The notes below the pieces were generated by a model that worked only from the letters and a program-made list of their open reading frames with translations, did no database searches and was not told the DNA's origin. A stretch of 64,000 bases of DNA from Rothia gullae (GTDB lineage Bacteria > Actinomycetota > Actinomycetes > Actinomycetales > Micrococcaceae). Location of the stretch: contig NZ_JANCOC010000003.1 of the NCBI RefSeq assembly GCF_024294905.1, positions 114,204 through 178,203 of the forward strand. Reading direction: 5' to 3'. Shown piece after piece: positions 51,291-59,580 of this stretch (positions within the stretch are counted from its first letter, which is position 1; each line of letters starts with the position of its first letter). Position numbers and translations under genes: made by a program.

Positions 51291-51743
51291 GTGGCAATTC
51301 GACGTAAAACCTCCGAAGCAGACGGCATGGCGGCGGTACGCGAAGTGCGTGCTTTCTTTGAGGAACAGCATGTGGCAGCCGGTGAGCCTGCGGATTCGCA
51401 CGCCCGAGGCGAGTACCTGCTGAACAGCCCCGAGGTGGAGCAGGCGTTTGCCGCGCTCCCCCGTTCGGTGCGTGCGACCTTCGTTCGCTTCACACTTGAA
51501 GAGCTTGCGACCCTCGCCCCCGGCAATAGTGTGGAAGTGCGTGTGCCCCCGCTGGGTGTGACCCAGTGCGTGGCGGGTCCTCGCCATACGCGCGGCACCC
51601 CGCCGTCCGTGGTGGAGGCGCGGCCGCTCGTGTGGGCGGCGCTGGTGCTGGGTGCGTGTTCGTGGGAGCAGGCGGTGGGTGCCGGTGCGCTTGATGCGTC
51701 CGGTGAGCGCAGTAATTTGTCGGCGTTGCTTCCGCTCTTCTAG
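51291..51743 (+). CDS. Sterol-carrier-family-like actinobacterial protein
   Basis: A 150-residue protein found in actinobacteria just upstream of purF, as here. Typical parts are AVREVRAFFEEQ, ARFVRFTLEEL-like VRATFVRFTLEELATLAPGNS, VEVRVPPLGVTQCV and GPRHTRGTPPSVVEARPLVWAAL, which form an SCP2-like core with a MDMPI-like N terminus. Function is unknown. The start is a GTG two nt after the asparaginase stop, so it depends on coupling to that gene. Confidence 0.78.
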   Translation: MAIRRKTSEADGMAAVREVRAFFEEQHVAAGEPADSHARGEYLLNSPEVEQAFAALPRSVRATFVRFTLEELATLAPGNSVEVRVPPLGVTQCVAGPRHTRGTPPSVVEARPLVWAALVLGACSWEQAVGAGALDASGERSNLSALLPLF

Positions 51744-51842
51744 GTCTCTTTCGTCTTCTTCTTAGCCGCCGTGCGGAGTGCGTCTGCAAACATGTTCCAC
51801 ATCATGAACTAACGTGCATATCCGCGGTTTATTGTCGATTTA

Positions 51843-51960
51843 TTATTGAGAACCCCCAATATTCCCCGTATTCACCGAGAATCTGGGGGTATCCGGCGAC
51901 CCCTCACCGGCATTGCGGGCTTCCGACTGAGGATACTGAGGGTATCCTCCACCACGACCA
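51843..51960. repeat. Inverted repeats in the purF leader region
   Basis: AACCCCCA and TGGGGGTA lie 34 nt apart, and GAGGATAC-TGAG-GGTATCCTC forms a tight hairpin at about 51930-51950. They lie between the sterol-carrier-like gene and the purF promoter. They may end the upstream operon or control purF; no known purine riboswitch pattern is visible. Confidence 0.4.
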
Positions 51961-51993
51961 GGACTAAAACCGTTACACTTTAAAGGTCTGGTG

Positions 51994-51999
51994 TATGCT
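51994..51999 (+). promoter_or_regulatory. Possible -10 of the purF-purM operon
   Basis: TATGCT lies 19 nt before the GTG used as purF start, with CGTTAC 17 bp upstream as a weak -35. The predicted leader is only about 13 nt. Confidence 0.4.
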
Positions 52000-52018
52000 C
52001 TAGCACACACAGGCTGGT

Positions 52019-53845
52019 GTGAGTGCGGCAACACGCCCCAATCTTGCGCCTGCGCAGACGCATCCGCAGTCCCAACGTCGAAAAGACAGTGAATTGATTC
52101 GCCCCGACGGAAAACTCACTCACGACCTCGATCCGATTGACCACGGCCCCAAGGACGCCTGCGGCGTCTTCGGCGTCTGGGCACCCGGCGAGGACGTGGC
52201 AAAGCTAACCTACTACGGCCTGTACGCACTCCAGCACCGCGGCCAGGAATCAGCAGGTATCGCAACCAGTAACGGCAAACGTATCCACGTGTACAAAGAT
52301 ATGGGACTCGTCTCCCAGGTCTTTGACGAAGCCACCCTCAGCTCCATGCCCGGCGACCACGCTATCGGCCACGCCCGATACTCCACCACCGGCGCATCCC
52401 ACTGGGCTAACGCACAACCCACCCTCGGTACCACCCCGCACGGCACGCTCTGCCTGGCGCACAACGGTAACCTCACCAACTCGGCTGATCTCTACGACCG
52501 AGTCATCGCCAAGAATGGCGGCAAGCCCCCCAAGCACGGCGAACTCGCCCAGGGCAACACCACCGACACCGCACTCGTCACCGCCCTGCTGGCGGAGCAC
52601 GACTTCGATTCCCTCGAAGAAGCAGCACTCGACCTGCTGCCGACCCTGCGTGGTGCCTTCTGCCTCACTTTCATGGATGAGAACACCCTCTACGCCGCAC
52701 GCGACCCGCAGGGTGTACGCCCCCTCGTACTCGGTCGCCTGGAGCGCGGCTGGGTTGTCGCATCCGAAACCGCGGCACTTGATATTGTCGGCGCGTCCTT
52801 CGTGCGTGAAGTTGAGCCCGGCGAATTCCTCACCATTGACGAGAACGGCCTGCGTTCCCAGCGCTTCGCTGAGGCTAAGCCCGCCGGTTGTGTCTTCGAG
52901 TACGTTTACCTCGCTCGCCCGGACACCACCATCTCCGGCCGTAGCGTCTACGAATCCCGCGTAGAAATGGGCCGTCAGCTCGCCCGCGAACACGCCGTCG
53001 AAGCTGACCTGGTCATGCCCACCCCCGAATCCGGTGTTCCGGCTGCTATCGGCTACGCCGAAGAGTCCGGCATTCCTTACGGTAACGGTCTGGTCAAGAA
53101 CGCTTACGTGGGTCGAACCTTCATTCAGCCCTCGCAGACCATCCGCCAGCTCGGTATCCGTCTGAAGCTGAACCCACTCAAGTCTGTGGTTGCTGGCAAG
53201 CGCCTTGTCGTTATTGACGACTCCATCGTTCGCGGTAACACCCAGCGCGCCCTCGTGCGTATGCTCCGCGAAGCCGGCGCAAAGGAAGTACACGTGCGCA
53301 TCTCCTCCCCGCCCGTAAAGTGGCCCTGCTTCTACGGTATTGACTTCGCCTCCCGCGCGGAGCTTATCGCTAACGGCCTGTCCGTGGACGAAATCGCCTC
53401 CTCCCTGGGCGCCGACTCGCTCGGCTTCATCTCGCAGGACGGCATGATGGCAGCCACCGAACAGCCCACCGAAAACATGTGTACCGCATGCTTCACTGGC
53501 GAATACCCGATTGAACTGCCTAGCGAGGAACGACGCGGCAAGTCCCTCTTTGACGCTGGAGAAAAGGGCAAGGGCGGCCCCCTCGCCGGTAAGGCGGCTG
53601 AGGTGACCGTGGAACGTCCCGTTCCCTCCAAGCCCGAGCACGCCGAGGCAATCTCCATTGAAACCCGCGAAGGCACCGAAACTCTCGAAACGAAGTTCAA
53701 CCCCTCCGCAGTACAGATTGCTGCAGACGACGCCGGTATGGGCATGTGCAACCCCGGCCCCGATGCCGACCTCGAGGCCCTGCTCACCGAGCAGGACCGC
53801 ACCCCCGCAAACTCCTCCGCTACCACTACCCCGAAGGAATCCTAA
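52019..53845 (+). CDS. purF: Amidophosphoribosyltransferase
   Basis: A 608-residue enzyme, the first committed step of purine synthesis (PRPP plus glutamine to phosphoribosylamine). DACGVFGVW gives the catalytic Cys near residue 48 after propeptide cleavage. Other motifs are LYALQHRGQESAGI, GHARYSTTGASHWANAQP, the PRPP loop LVVIDDSIVRGNTQ and MCTACFTGEYP, whose Cys may bind an iron-sulfur cluster. The chain has a C-terminal extension of about 90 acidic, low-complexity residues (from GEKGKGG on), longer than typical PurF. The GTG start is uncertain, since the frame lacks a ribosome site. The stop overlaps the purM ATG by one base. Confidence 0.93.
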   Translation: MSAATRPNLAPAQTHPQSQRRKDSELIRPDGKLTHDLDPIDHGPKDACGVFGVWAPGEDVAKLTYYGLYALQHRGQESAGIATSNGKRIHVYKDMGLVSQVFDEATLSSMPGDHAIGHARYSTTGASHWANAQPTLGTTPHGTLCLAHNGNLTNSADLYDRVIAKNGGKPPKHGELAQGNTTDTALVTALLAEHDFDSLEEAALDLLPTLRGAFCLTFMDENTLYAARDPQGVRPLVLGRLERGWVVASETAALDIVGASFVREVEPGEFLTIDENGLRSQRFAEAKPAGCVFEYVYLARPDTTISGRSVYESRVEMGRQLAREHAVEADLVMPTPESGVPAAIGYAEESGIPYGNGLVKNAYVGRTFIQPSQTIRQLGIRLKLNPLKSVVAGKRLVVIDDSIVRGNTQRALVRMLREAGAKEVHVRISSPPVKWPCFYGIDFASRAELIANGLSVDEIASSLGADSLGFISQDGMMAATEQPTENMCTACFTGEYPIELPSEERRGKSLFDAGEKGKGGPLAGKAAEVTVERPVPSKPEHAEAISIETREGTETLETKFNPSAVQIAADDAGMGMCNPGPDADLEALLTEQDRTPANSSATTTPKES

Positions 53846-54990
53846 TGAGCGAGAACACCACCACCGTAACCTACGCAAGCGCAGGTGTTGACGTAGAGGC
53901 TGGCGATCGCGCCGTTGAGCTGATGAAGGGCGCTATCAAGGCGACCCACAACTCCTCCGTCGTTGGTGGCGTGGGCGGCTTCGCGGGCCTGTACGACGTC
54001 TCCGAGCTGGTCAAGTACCGCAAGCCCTACCTTGCCACCTCCACTGACGGTGTGGGCACCAAGGTCGCTATTGCGCAGGCACTCGATATTCACGACACTA
54101 TCGGTTACGACCTGGTCGGCATGGTCGTGGACGACATCGTCGTGTGCGGTGCGAAGCCGCTGTTCATGACCGACTACATTGCCACCGGCAAGGTCGTTCC
54201 CGAGCGTATCGCTGACATTGTGCGCGGTATCGCTGGCGCATGTGCGCAGGCTGGCACCGCCCTGGTTGGCGGCGAAACCGCTGAGCACCCCGGCCTGCTC
54301 GCAGAAGACGAGTACGACGTTGCAGGCGCGGCAACCGGTCTGGTTGAGGCTGACGAGCTGCTCGGCCCCGAGCGCGTACGTGAGGGCGACGTGCTGATTG
54401 CTATGGCATCCTCCGGTATTCACTCCAACGGCTACTCCCTGGTCCGCAAGGTCCTGAACGTTGCCGGCTGGGGCCTGGAGCGTCAGGTGGACGAGCTGGG
54501 CCGCACCATCGGTGAAGAGCTGCTCGAACCCACCCGCGTGTACGCTGCAGACTGCCTGGACCTGGCGGCAGCATTCCCCGTCAACGGCGAAGACGGAACC
54601 ACCGGCAGCGGTGTACGCGGCTTCTCTCACGTGACTGGCGGCGGCCTGGCTGCTAACCTGGCTCGCGTTCTACCTCAGGGCCTGGAGGGTCGCGTGGACC
54701 GCTCCACCTGGCAGATTCCCGCCATCTTCTCCCTGATCGGCTCGCTGGGCAACGTGCCCTTGGCCGACCTGGAGCGCACCCTGAACCTGGGCGTGGGCAT
54801 GATCGCCATCGTTGACCCCTCCGTGGCTGAGGCTGCTACCAAGCGTCTGAACAACCGCGGTATCCTCTCCTGGATTATGGGTGACGTTGTTGCCGCCGGT
54901 GAGCCCGAGGCTAACAACCCCGATTACGTGCAGGGCGCTAAGGGCGTGGACGGCGGCGCGGTTCGCCTGCTGGGCTCCTACGCTTCCTAA
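53845..54990 (+). CDS. purM: Phosphoribosylformylglycinamidine cyclo-ligase (AIR synthetase)
   Basis: A 381-residue purine-synthesis enzyme. TYASAGVDVEAGDRAVELMK opens the chain, followed by STDGVGTKVAIAQ, YDLVGMVVDDIVVCGAKPLFMTDYIATGK, ALVGGETAEHPG, IASSGIHSNGYSL-like AMASSGIHSNGYSLVRK and HVTGGGLAANLARVLPQ. It begins in TAATG with purF and ends 55 nt before a strong terminator. Tight coupling of purF and purM is the usual actinobacterial order. Confidence 0.96.
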   Translation: MSENTTTVTYASAGVDVEAGDRAVELMKGAIKATHNSSVVGGVGGFAGLYDVSELVKYRKPYLATSTDGVGTKVAIAQALDIHDTIGYDLVGMVVDDIVVCGAKPLFMTDYIATGKVVPERIADIVRGIAGACAQAGTALVGGETAEHPGLLAEDEYDVAGAATGLVEADELLGPERVREGDVLIAMASSGIHSNGYSLVRKVLNVAGWGLERQVDELGRTIGEELLEPTRVYAADCLDLAAAFPVNGEDGTTGSGVRGFSHVTGGGLAANLARVLPQGLEGRVDRSTWQIPAIFSLIGSLGNVPLADLERTLNLGVGMIAIVDPSVAEAATKRLNNRGILSWIMGDVVAAGEPEANNPDYVQGAKGVDGGAVRLLGSYAS

Positions 54991-55045
54991 AGACGCTTTC
55001 TCCAGTAGGTAGCGAGCGCCAGCTTGCTGGTGCTGATGATTCTAT

Positions 55046-55084
55046 AGACCGGGGCGGTCACCGATGCGGTGGCCGCCCCGGTCT
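55046..55084 (+). terminator. Terminator of purF-purM
   Basis: AGACCGGGGCGG pairs with CCGCCCCGGTCT, with an inner ACCG/CGGT pair, and is followed by TTTCTG. Confidence 0.85.
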
Positions 55085-55107
55085 TTTCTGTACCTGCAGG
55101 CTGTGCC

Positions 55108-55632
55108 ATGCGCCGACAATCAGCATTGTCAGCGCTGCCAGCTATGAGTCTGCTCGCCGCCGGTGCGCTCCTCTTCGGAGGCGAGCTGCTGGCCCAGCAG
55201 CTGATCAACGGTACCACCATGACCACCGAGCAGGTGTACCAGGCGTTCACCCTCATGAGGACGAACCACATCAAATACGATAAGTACTTCTGTGGACGAG
55301 GTCTTATCAACAGCAAGCTTTCCTGCCAGCGCCCGCCGCGCAAAGTCATCGCCAAGGGTTTGAGCGCAGGCGCATCTAAGGAAAAGATAGCCGACAGTGC
55401 GGGAGATGCTGACACAGCTGAGGTAACCGCTGTAGCATCCGCACAGGCGGCTGGCACCAATGAGAAGAACCTCGCCAACGACTACAGCCGGGTTCCCGGA
55501 GCCCCCGCAAAGAAGATCCCCAAGGATGCCCAGGTCTACGACCTGAGCGGTGACGTCGAGCCCATCACCCAGAAGGAACCGCTGGTCACTAACCCGGTGC
55601 AGAAGCCCCGCGAGGCCGAAGAAAAGCGCTAA
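55108..55632 (+). CDS. Small protein with signal-like N terminus, unknown function
   Basis: A 174-residue protein. The start MRRQSALSALPAMSLLAAGALLF looks like a signal peptide or membrane anchor. Then come a short conserved-looking stretch with two Cys (YFCGRGLINSKLSCQRPP) and a polar, Lys/Glu/Pro-rich tail. G/C-biased third positions support coding on this strand, not on the overlapping open minus frame. I do not recognise it. It starts 24 nt past the purM terminator with no clear ribosome site; a second ATG at 55144 is possible. It ends before a terminator shared with the convergent subtilase. Confidence 0.55.
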   Translation: MRRQSALSALPAMSLLAAGALLFGGELLAQQLINGTTMTTEQVYQAFTLMRTNHIKYDKYFCGRGLINSKLSCQRPPRKVIAKGLSAGASKEKIADSAGDADTAEVTAVASAQAAGTNEKNLANDYSRVPGAPAKKIPKDAQVYDLSGDVEPITQKEPLVTNPVQKPREAEEKR

Positions 55633-55680
55633 CCACACATACCGGGATAAACCTTCATAGATTCACTTTGCAGGTATAGC

Positions 55681-55715
55681 AAAGCCCCCGATGAGAGAAC
55701 TCATCGGGGGCTTTT
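55681..55715. terminator. Bidirectional terminator before the subtilase gene
   Basis: AAAGCCCCCGATGAG-agaa-CTCATCGGGGGCTTTT, perfect and with A and T ends. A close relative lies at 59491-59526 after the broken subtilase copy. Confidence 0.9.
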
Positions 55716-55749
55716 CGTGTCTAAACCCTAACTCAGCTAGCGGAGATGA

Positions 55750-57648
55750 CTAGCGGTGGTTACCGGTTGCGAAGCCCATGTAGCCATTGTTCGGGTAGCC
55801 GCTGTTCGGGTAGGTGTTCGCGGAAGCACCGTACCAGGAGCGGTAACGCGGAGTGTGGCGGTAACGCGGACGCGACGGATAGGAGGGGCGAGTCACCGGG
55901 CGGGACGGGCGAGTCACCGGACGGCTGGGCTTAGGAGCGGGGGTCACCTTCGGCGCGGGGGCCTGCTGACGCTTAGCGTCCTCCTCAGCCTTCTTACGTG
56001 CCGCCTCTTCAGCTGCCTTCTTGCGTGCCGCCTCAGCCGCAGCAGCGTCGGCAGCCTCACGGTCAGAGCGGACCTGTTGAACCGCGCGCGCCGCGTTCAC
56101 AATGCCGGAACCGCACGCGGACTGGTCGCACTCAACACCCTGAGAGGTGGACTGCAGAGCCTTCTTCGCCTGAGCGTAAGTCAGCTTCGGGTCGACCGCT
56201 TTCATGAGCGCCACAATACCGGCAACATGCGGTGCTGCCATGGAAGTGCCCTGGTACTCGGCGTAGTCGGCCTTACCGGGAGCGGTTTTACCTGCGTTCA
56301 GGGTGGAAAGAATACCGCCACCCCAGTAGCGGCGATCGCCACCGGGTGCGCTCACGTCCACGCGGGAACCATAGTTGGAGAAGTAGGATCGCTTGCCGTT
56401 CTTATCGGTTGCACCCACGTTGATGACATCCTCACAGTTGCCGGGGCTGGACTTCGAGGCATCAAAGTTGTTGTTACCCGCTGCGACAACCACGATGGAG
56501 CCACGCTTATTCGCCTGAGCAATCGCCTGGCGGTACGGGGTGGTGCAGGTGCCCTCGCTACCGATGGACATGTTAATGACCTGGGCGGGGTTCTGGTTTG
56601 CGGGGACGCCGCGCACGCGACCACCGGCAGCCCAAATAATGCCGTCGGTGATGTCCGAGTCGAAGCCGCCGCAGGCGCCCAGAACGCGCACGGGCACAAT
56701 CTTCGCCTCGGGTGCCACACCGGCAATGCCCTCGTTATTGTTCGCGATAGCGGCAATAGTGCCCGCCACATGGGTGCCGTGCCAGTCGGAGGCGGTCGCC
56801 TTCGAACCAGTGAAGCACTGGTTGTCTACGGTCCAGTTACCAGCATCGGTCGGGTCGGAGTCACGGCCATTGCCGTCATTAGAGAACGCAGACTCGGCAA
56901 TGAAGTCGTAGCCGGGCAGCACGTTAGCGTCCAGATCCGGGTGGGAGGTAATGCCGGAGTCCAGCACCGCCACGGTCACGCCCTTGCCGCGGGTGGTGCC
57001 CCACGCCTCCAGCGCGGAGACGCCTTTCTCACCGGTGAGGGACCACATGCGGTTCATCTTCGGGTCGTTGATTTTGACAGTCTTCGAGGTGTTGTCCACG
57101 GTGGCGTAGCGGCGCATATCGGGCGACACGGAGGCGACCTTGGAGTTCGCGCTCAGGGCGTTCATGTACTGCTGCGCCTGCGCGGGGGTGAGCTCTGCGG
57201 AGGTGGTTACCACGCTGGCATCCAGCGCGGTGGAGCGGACATAGCTGGTCTTAATGTTCAGCAGCTCGTCAATGCTCTGCACCTCGGAGCTGATACCCGC
57301 GTAGAGTGCGTCGCTCCAAGTTGCCTGCTGGGTCCCGGCGGTTGCAGACCAGTCAATCTGGTCTGCGGTGGCATCGGTGGAGGCGGCGTTCTTCGCCTCA
57401 TCGGTATAGGTGATGATGAAGCGGTTGTACGCTACGGGCGTGGACTGGGTGGTCTGCGCGGTATTGGAAATCTGGGTGGTGTTAGAAGCCTGTGCCGCCG
57501 CAGAAGTCTGGGTTGCATGAGTAGCCTGCGCGGTGGGTGCCGCCACGGCGGGGATCACGCTTGCCGAGAGCAGGCAAGTTGCGGTGACGAAGCTCAGCAG
57601 GGAACGCTGTGAGGAGCGTGCCTGCGAGGGGCGAGCAATGCGAAGCAT
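55750..57648 (-). CDS. Secreted subtilisin-like serine protease (S8), intact
   Basis: A 632-residue pre-pro-protease. A signal peptide (about residues 1-37, ending AVAAP) and a Thr/Gln/Ala-rich spacer come first, then an I9-like propeptide (YNRFIITYTDEAKN to VASVSPD, residues 74-177). The catalytic domain has Asp230 in VAVLDSGITSHPD, His290 in DWHGTHVAGT and Ser469 in GTSMAAPHVAG. The C terminus carries an Ala/Lys/Glu coiled-coil-like segment (EAARKKAAEEAARKKAEEDAK) and a Pro/Arg/Tyr-rich tail ending in Gly/Asn repeats, possibly for wall attachment. The ATG at 57648 has AAGG six nt upstream; the frame stays open 83 codons beyond. A damaged paralogue is divergent, 0.7 kb away. Confidence 0.9.
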   Translation of the reverse strand: MLRIARPSQARSSQRSLLSFVTATCLLSASVIPAVAAPTAQATHATQTSAAAQASNTTQISNTAQTTQSTPVAYNRFIITYTDEAKNAASTDATADQIDWSATAGTQQATWSDALYAGISSEVQSIDELLNIKTSYVRSTALDASVVTTSAELTPAQAQQYMNALSANSKVASVSPDMRRYATVDNTSKTVKINDPKMNRMWSLTGEKGVSALEAWGTTRGKGVTVAVLDSGITSHPDLDANVLPGYDFIAESAFSNDGNGRDSDPTDAGNWTVDNQCFTGSKATASDWHGTHVAGTIAAIANNNEGIAGVAPEAKIVPVRVLGACGGFDSDITDGIIWAAGGRVRGVPANQNPAQVINMSIGSEGTCTTPYRQAIAQANKRGSIVVVAAGNNNFDASKSSPGNCEDVINVGATDKNGKRSYFSNYGSRVDVSAPGGDRRYWGGGILSTLNAGKTAPGKADYAEYQGTSMAAPHVAGIVALMKAVDPKLTYAQAKKALQSTSQGVECDQSACGSGIVNAARAVQQVRSDREAADAAAAEAARKKAAEEAARKKAEEDAKRQQAPAPKVTPAPKPSRPVTRPSRPVTRPSYPSRPRYRHTPRYRSWYGASANTYPNSGYPNNGYMGFATGNHR

Positions 57649-58351
57649 AGACATCCTTGAGGTGAGTGGTACCGGGTGCGCACGATGCGGCGTAGCGTTG
57701 CCGGCTCGCGTTGAGGGCGTGCGCTCGGTACGAGTGAATACGGAGGAGTGAGGTGTTAGCGCTGTGCGGTGTTTTCGTCGCACGTATCTGCTGGGTAGAT
57801 GTCGTTGTGCGGGGTAGTTAATGCATGGCGCTGTGGTGCATGGTGTCTGCGCTGTGGCCTGTGGGGCTATTGAGGGTAGCCCACATTGTGCATGCACGGG
57901 TACGCACCGTGAGATACTCTAGCACCCTTTTTGGGTTACTTTATGATAAAAATAACCTTTGTGATGCAAGTCATTTTATGTATAGGTGAGTAAAATTTAA
58001 ATCTTTACTTTAAATCCACGAGAATAGTTCAGCTAGGCATTTCTTTATCTGCATTTATATGAAAGAAAAATCTCATTATTTACACCACACTGTCGAGGTT
58101 TTAACCGCTTCACGCCCAGGAAAAGGTACTAGGATAGCGATATCTCACCACATAAACCACTTCCAAAGAACTCCCGCACGGGGTTTTAGAGAAAAATACA
58201 CATCAATGCAGTGATGTGTATTTTCTTTTTCTATTCGCTCCTCACAAGTAAATACGAAAAAGAATGCAGATATTTTCTCGAAGGTGCATTTATGTGAGTG
58301 GATGACCAACCCACTTACCGCTTCCGGCACTCACATACGCAAAGGACCCCG
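57649..58351. other. 703-nt divergent region between the two subtilase genes
   Basis: The left 250 nt are the leader of the intact protease gene. From 57930 to 58350 the DNA is AT-rich. It contains a rightward terminator-like hairpin at 58193-58224 that belongs to no visible gene, and then the promoter region of the broken copy. Short frames here lack start signals. Confidence 0.5.
58193..58224 (+). terminator. Orphan rightward terminator
   Basis: AAAATACACATCA pairs perfectly with TGATGTGTATTTT around a 6-nt loop, followed by CTTTTTCT. No protein gene ends before it on this strand, so it may end a small RNA or be an attenuator in the leader of the broken subtilase. Confidence 0.6.
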
Positions 58352-59400
58352 ATGTCTTTTACCACTCACCCCTCACCGCGCCGCATCGCTCGCGCCGCGC
58401 TGAGCCTGGGCACCGCCGCAGCACTCGTCGCAACCCTGGGCGCCCCCGCATCCTTCGCGGCACCCACCAAGGCTAACGACGCCGAGCGTGCCAAGGCACA
58501 CACCACCATCTCCTCCCTCAGCTCCGCACAGCAGAAGGCAGGATTCAACCGCTTCGTCATCACCTACACCGACAGCGCACTGAACGCCGGCGGTATCAAC
58601 TGGGCAAGCCCCGCAGGCACCCAAGTCGCCACCTGGAGCGACGCCCTCTACTCCGGCATCAGCTCCGATGTGAAGAGCATCGACAATCTGCTGAAGGTCA
58701 AGACCAGCTATGTACGCACCACCGCCCAGAAGGCGACCGTGGTAACTCTCTCCTCCAAGCTCAGCGCAGAGCAGGCAGAGAAGTACATGGCAGCGCTGAG
58801 CTCTAACCCCTCCGTCGCGTCGGTTGAGCCCGACCTACTGCGCCGCTCCAACGCACGTGCTCGCGGTGCTGCTAACTCCAAGGTCGCTCCGGCTAACTGC
58901 GGCGGTTCGATCGTGGTGGGCGCTACCGACCAGGAGGGTAAGCGCAGCGACTTCTCCAACTACGGCAAGATTGTCGATGTGAGCGCCCCCGGCAGCAGCA
59001 TCATGTCCACCGTGGACCTGGGTACCACCGTGTCCACCGGCGCAGGCTACACCGAGTACGACGGCACCTCCATGGCGGCCCCCAGGTTGCTGGCGTGATT
59101 GCTCTGATGAAGTCCGTGGATCCGTCGCTGAACGCTGAGCGTGCAAAGCATATCCTGAAGCAGAGCTCCAAGCCGCTCGCCTGCGATGTGAACGCATGTG
59201 GTTCCGGCATTGTGAATGCGGCGAGCGCACTGGCTATGCTGCAGGGCGAGAAGGACCCGAACCCGACTGTGAAGCCCTGGCCGAAGCGTGCGCCCAAGTA
59301 CCCGACTCGTGCGGCACGTGTTGGTTACGTGACTAACCCGGCTGTTAACCACAACCCGCCGTTCCTGATTACTCCCCGCGGCCTGATTCCCGACCGCTAA
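58352..59400 (+). pseudogene. Broken paralogue of the S8 subtilase
   Basis: The ATG at 58352 follows AAAGGA. The first part encodes a signal peptide and a propeptide closely matching the intact protease at 55.75 kb (FNRFVITYTDSALN, GTQVATWSDALYSGISSDVKSID). About 200 residues are then missing: after SVEPDLLRRSN the chain jumps to PANCGGSIVVGATD, so the catalytic Asp and His are gone. The Ser region GTSMAAP is present, but a one-base loss in a C run (59079-59083) shifts the frame to an early stop at 59096-59098. The correct continuation, VIALMKSVDPSLN to the C terminus, lies in another frame up to 59400. Two independent lesions make an active protease impossible. Confidence 0.88.
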
Positions 59401-59490
59401 TCGGCGCGTTGTCCTTTGGAAGCCGGTGAGCCAATAGGCTTCCGCAGGATGATGTCAACTGAATGGCGCCGCCACTGTATAGCGCATACA

Positions 59491-59526
59491 AAAAGCCCCC
59501 GTTGAGTTTTCTCAGCGGGGGCTTTT
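59491..59526. terminator. Bidirectional terminator after the broken subtilase
   Basis: AAAAGCCCCCGTTGAG pairs with CTCAGCGGGGGCTTTT around TTTT. It is very like the terminator beside the intact subtilase. Confidence 0.88.
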
Positions 59527-59580
59527 CGTGAACAGAACGCTGCCGCTTTTGGTGCTGCAGCTTGCTTCTCCCACCCACCC

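Noticed and set aside
51843..51960. Purine riboswitch before purF
   Set aside because: The hairpins present do not show the three-way junction or conserved loops of known purine or PRPP elements.
52250..53878. 542-codon frame on the minus strand
   Set aside because: Antisense shadow of purF.
55129..55638. 169-codon frame on the minus strand opposite the small protein after purM
   Set aside because: Third-position bias favours the plus strand, and the minus frame is Cys/Gly-rich without a ribosome site.
55756..57612. 618-codon frame on the plus strand
   Set aside because: Antisense shadow of the intact subtilase.
58178..58200. GTTTTAGAG near the orphan terminator resembling a type II CRISPR repeat start
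   Set aside because: Single occurrence, no repeats or spacers, no cas genes.
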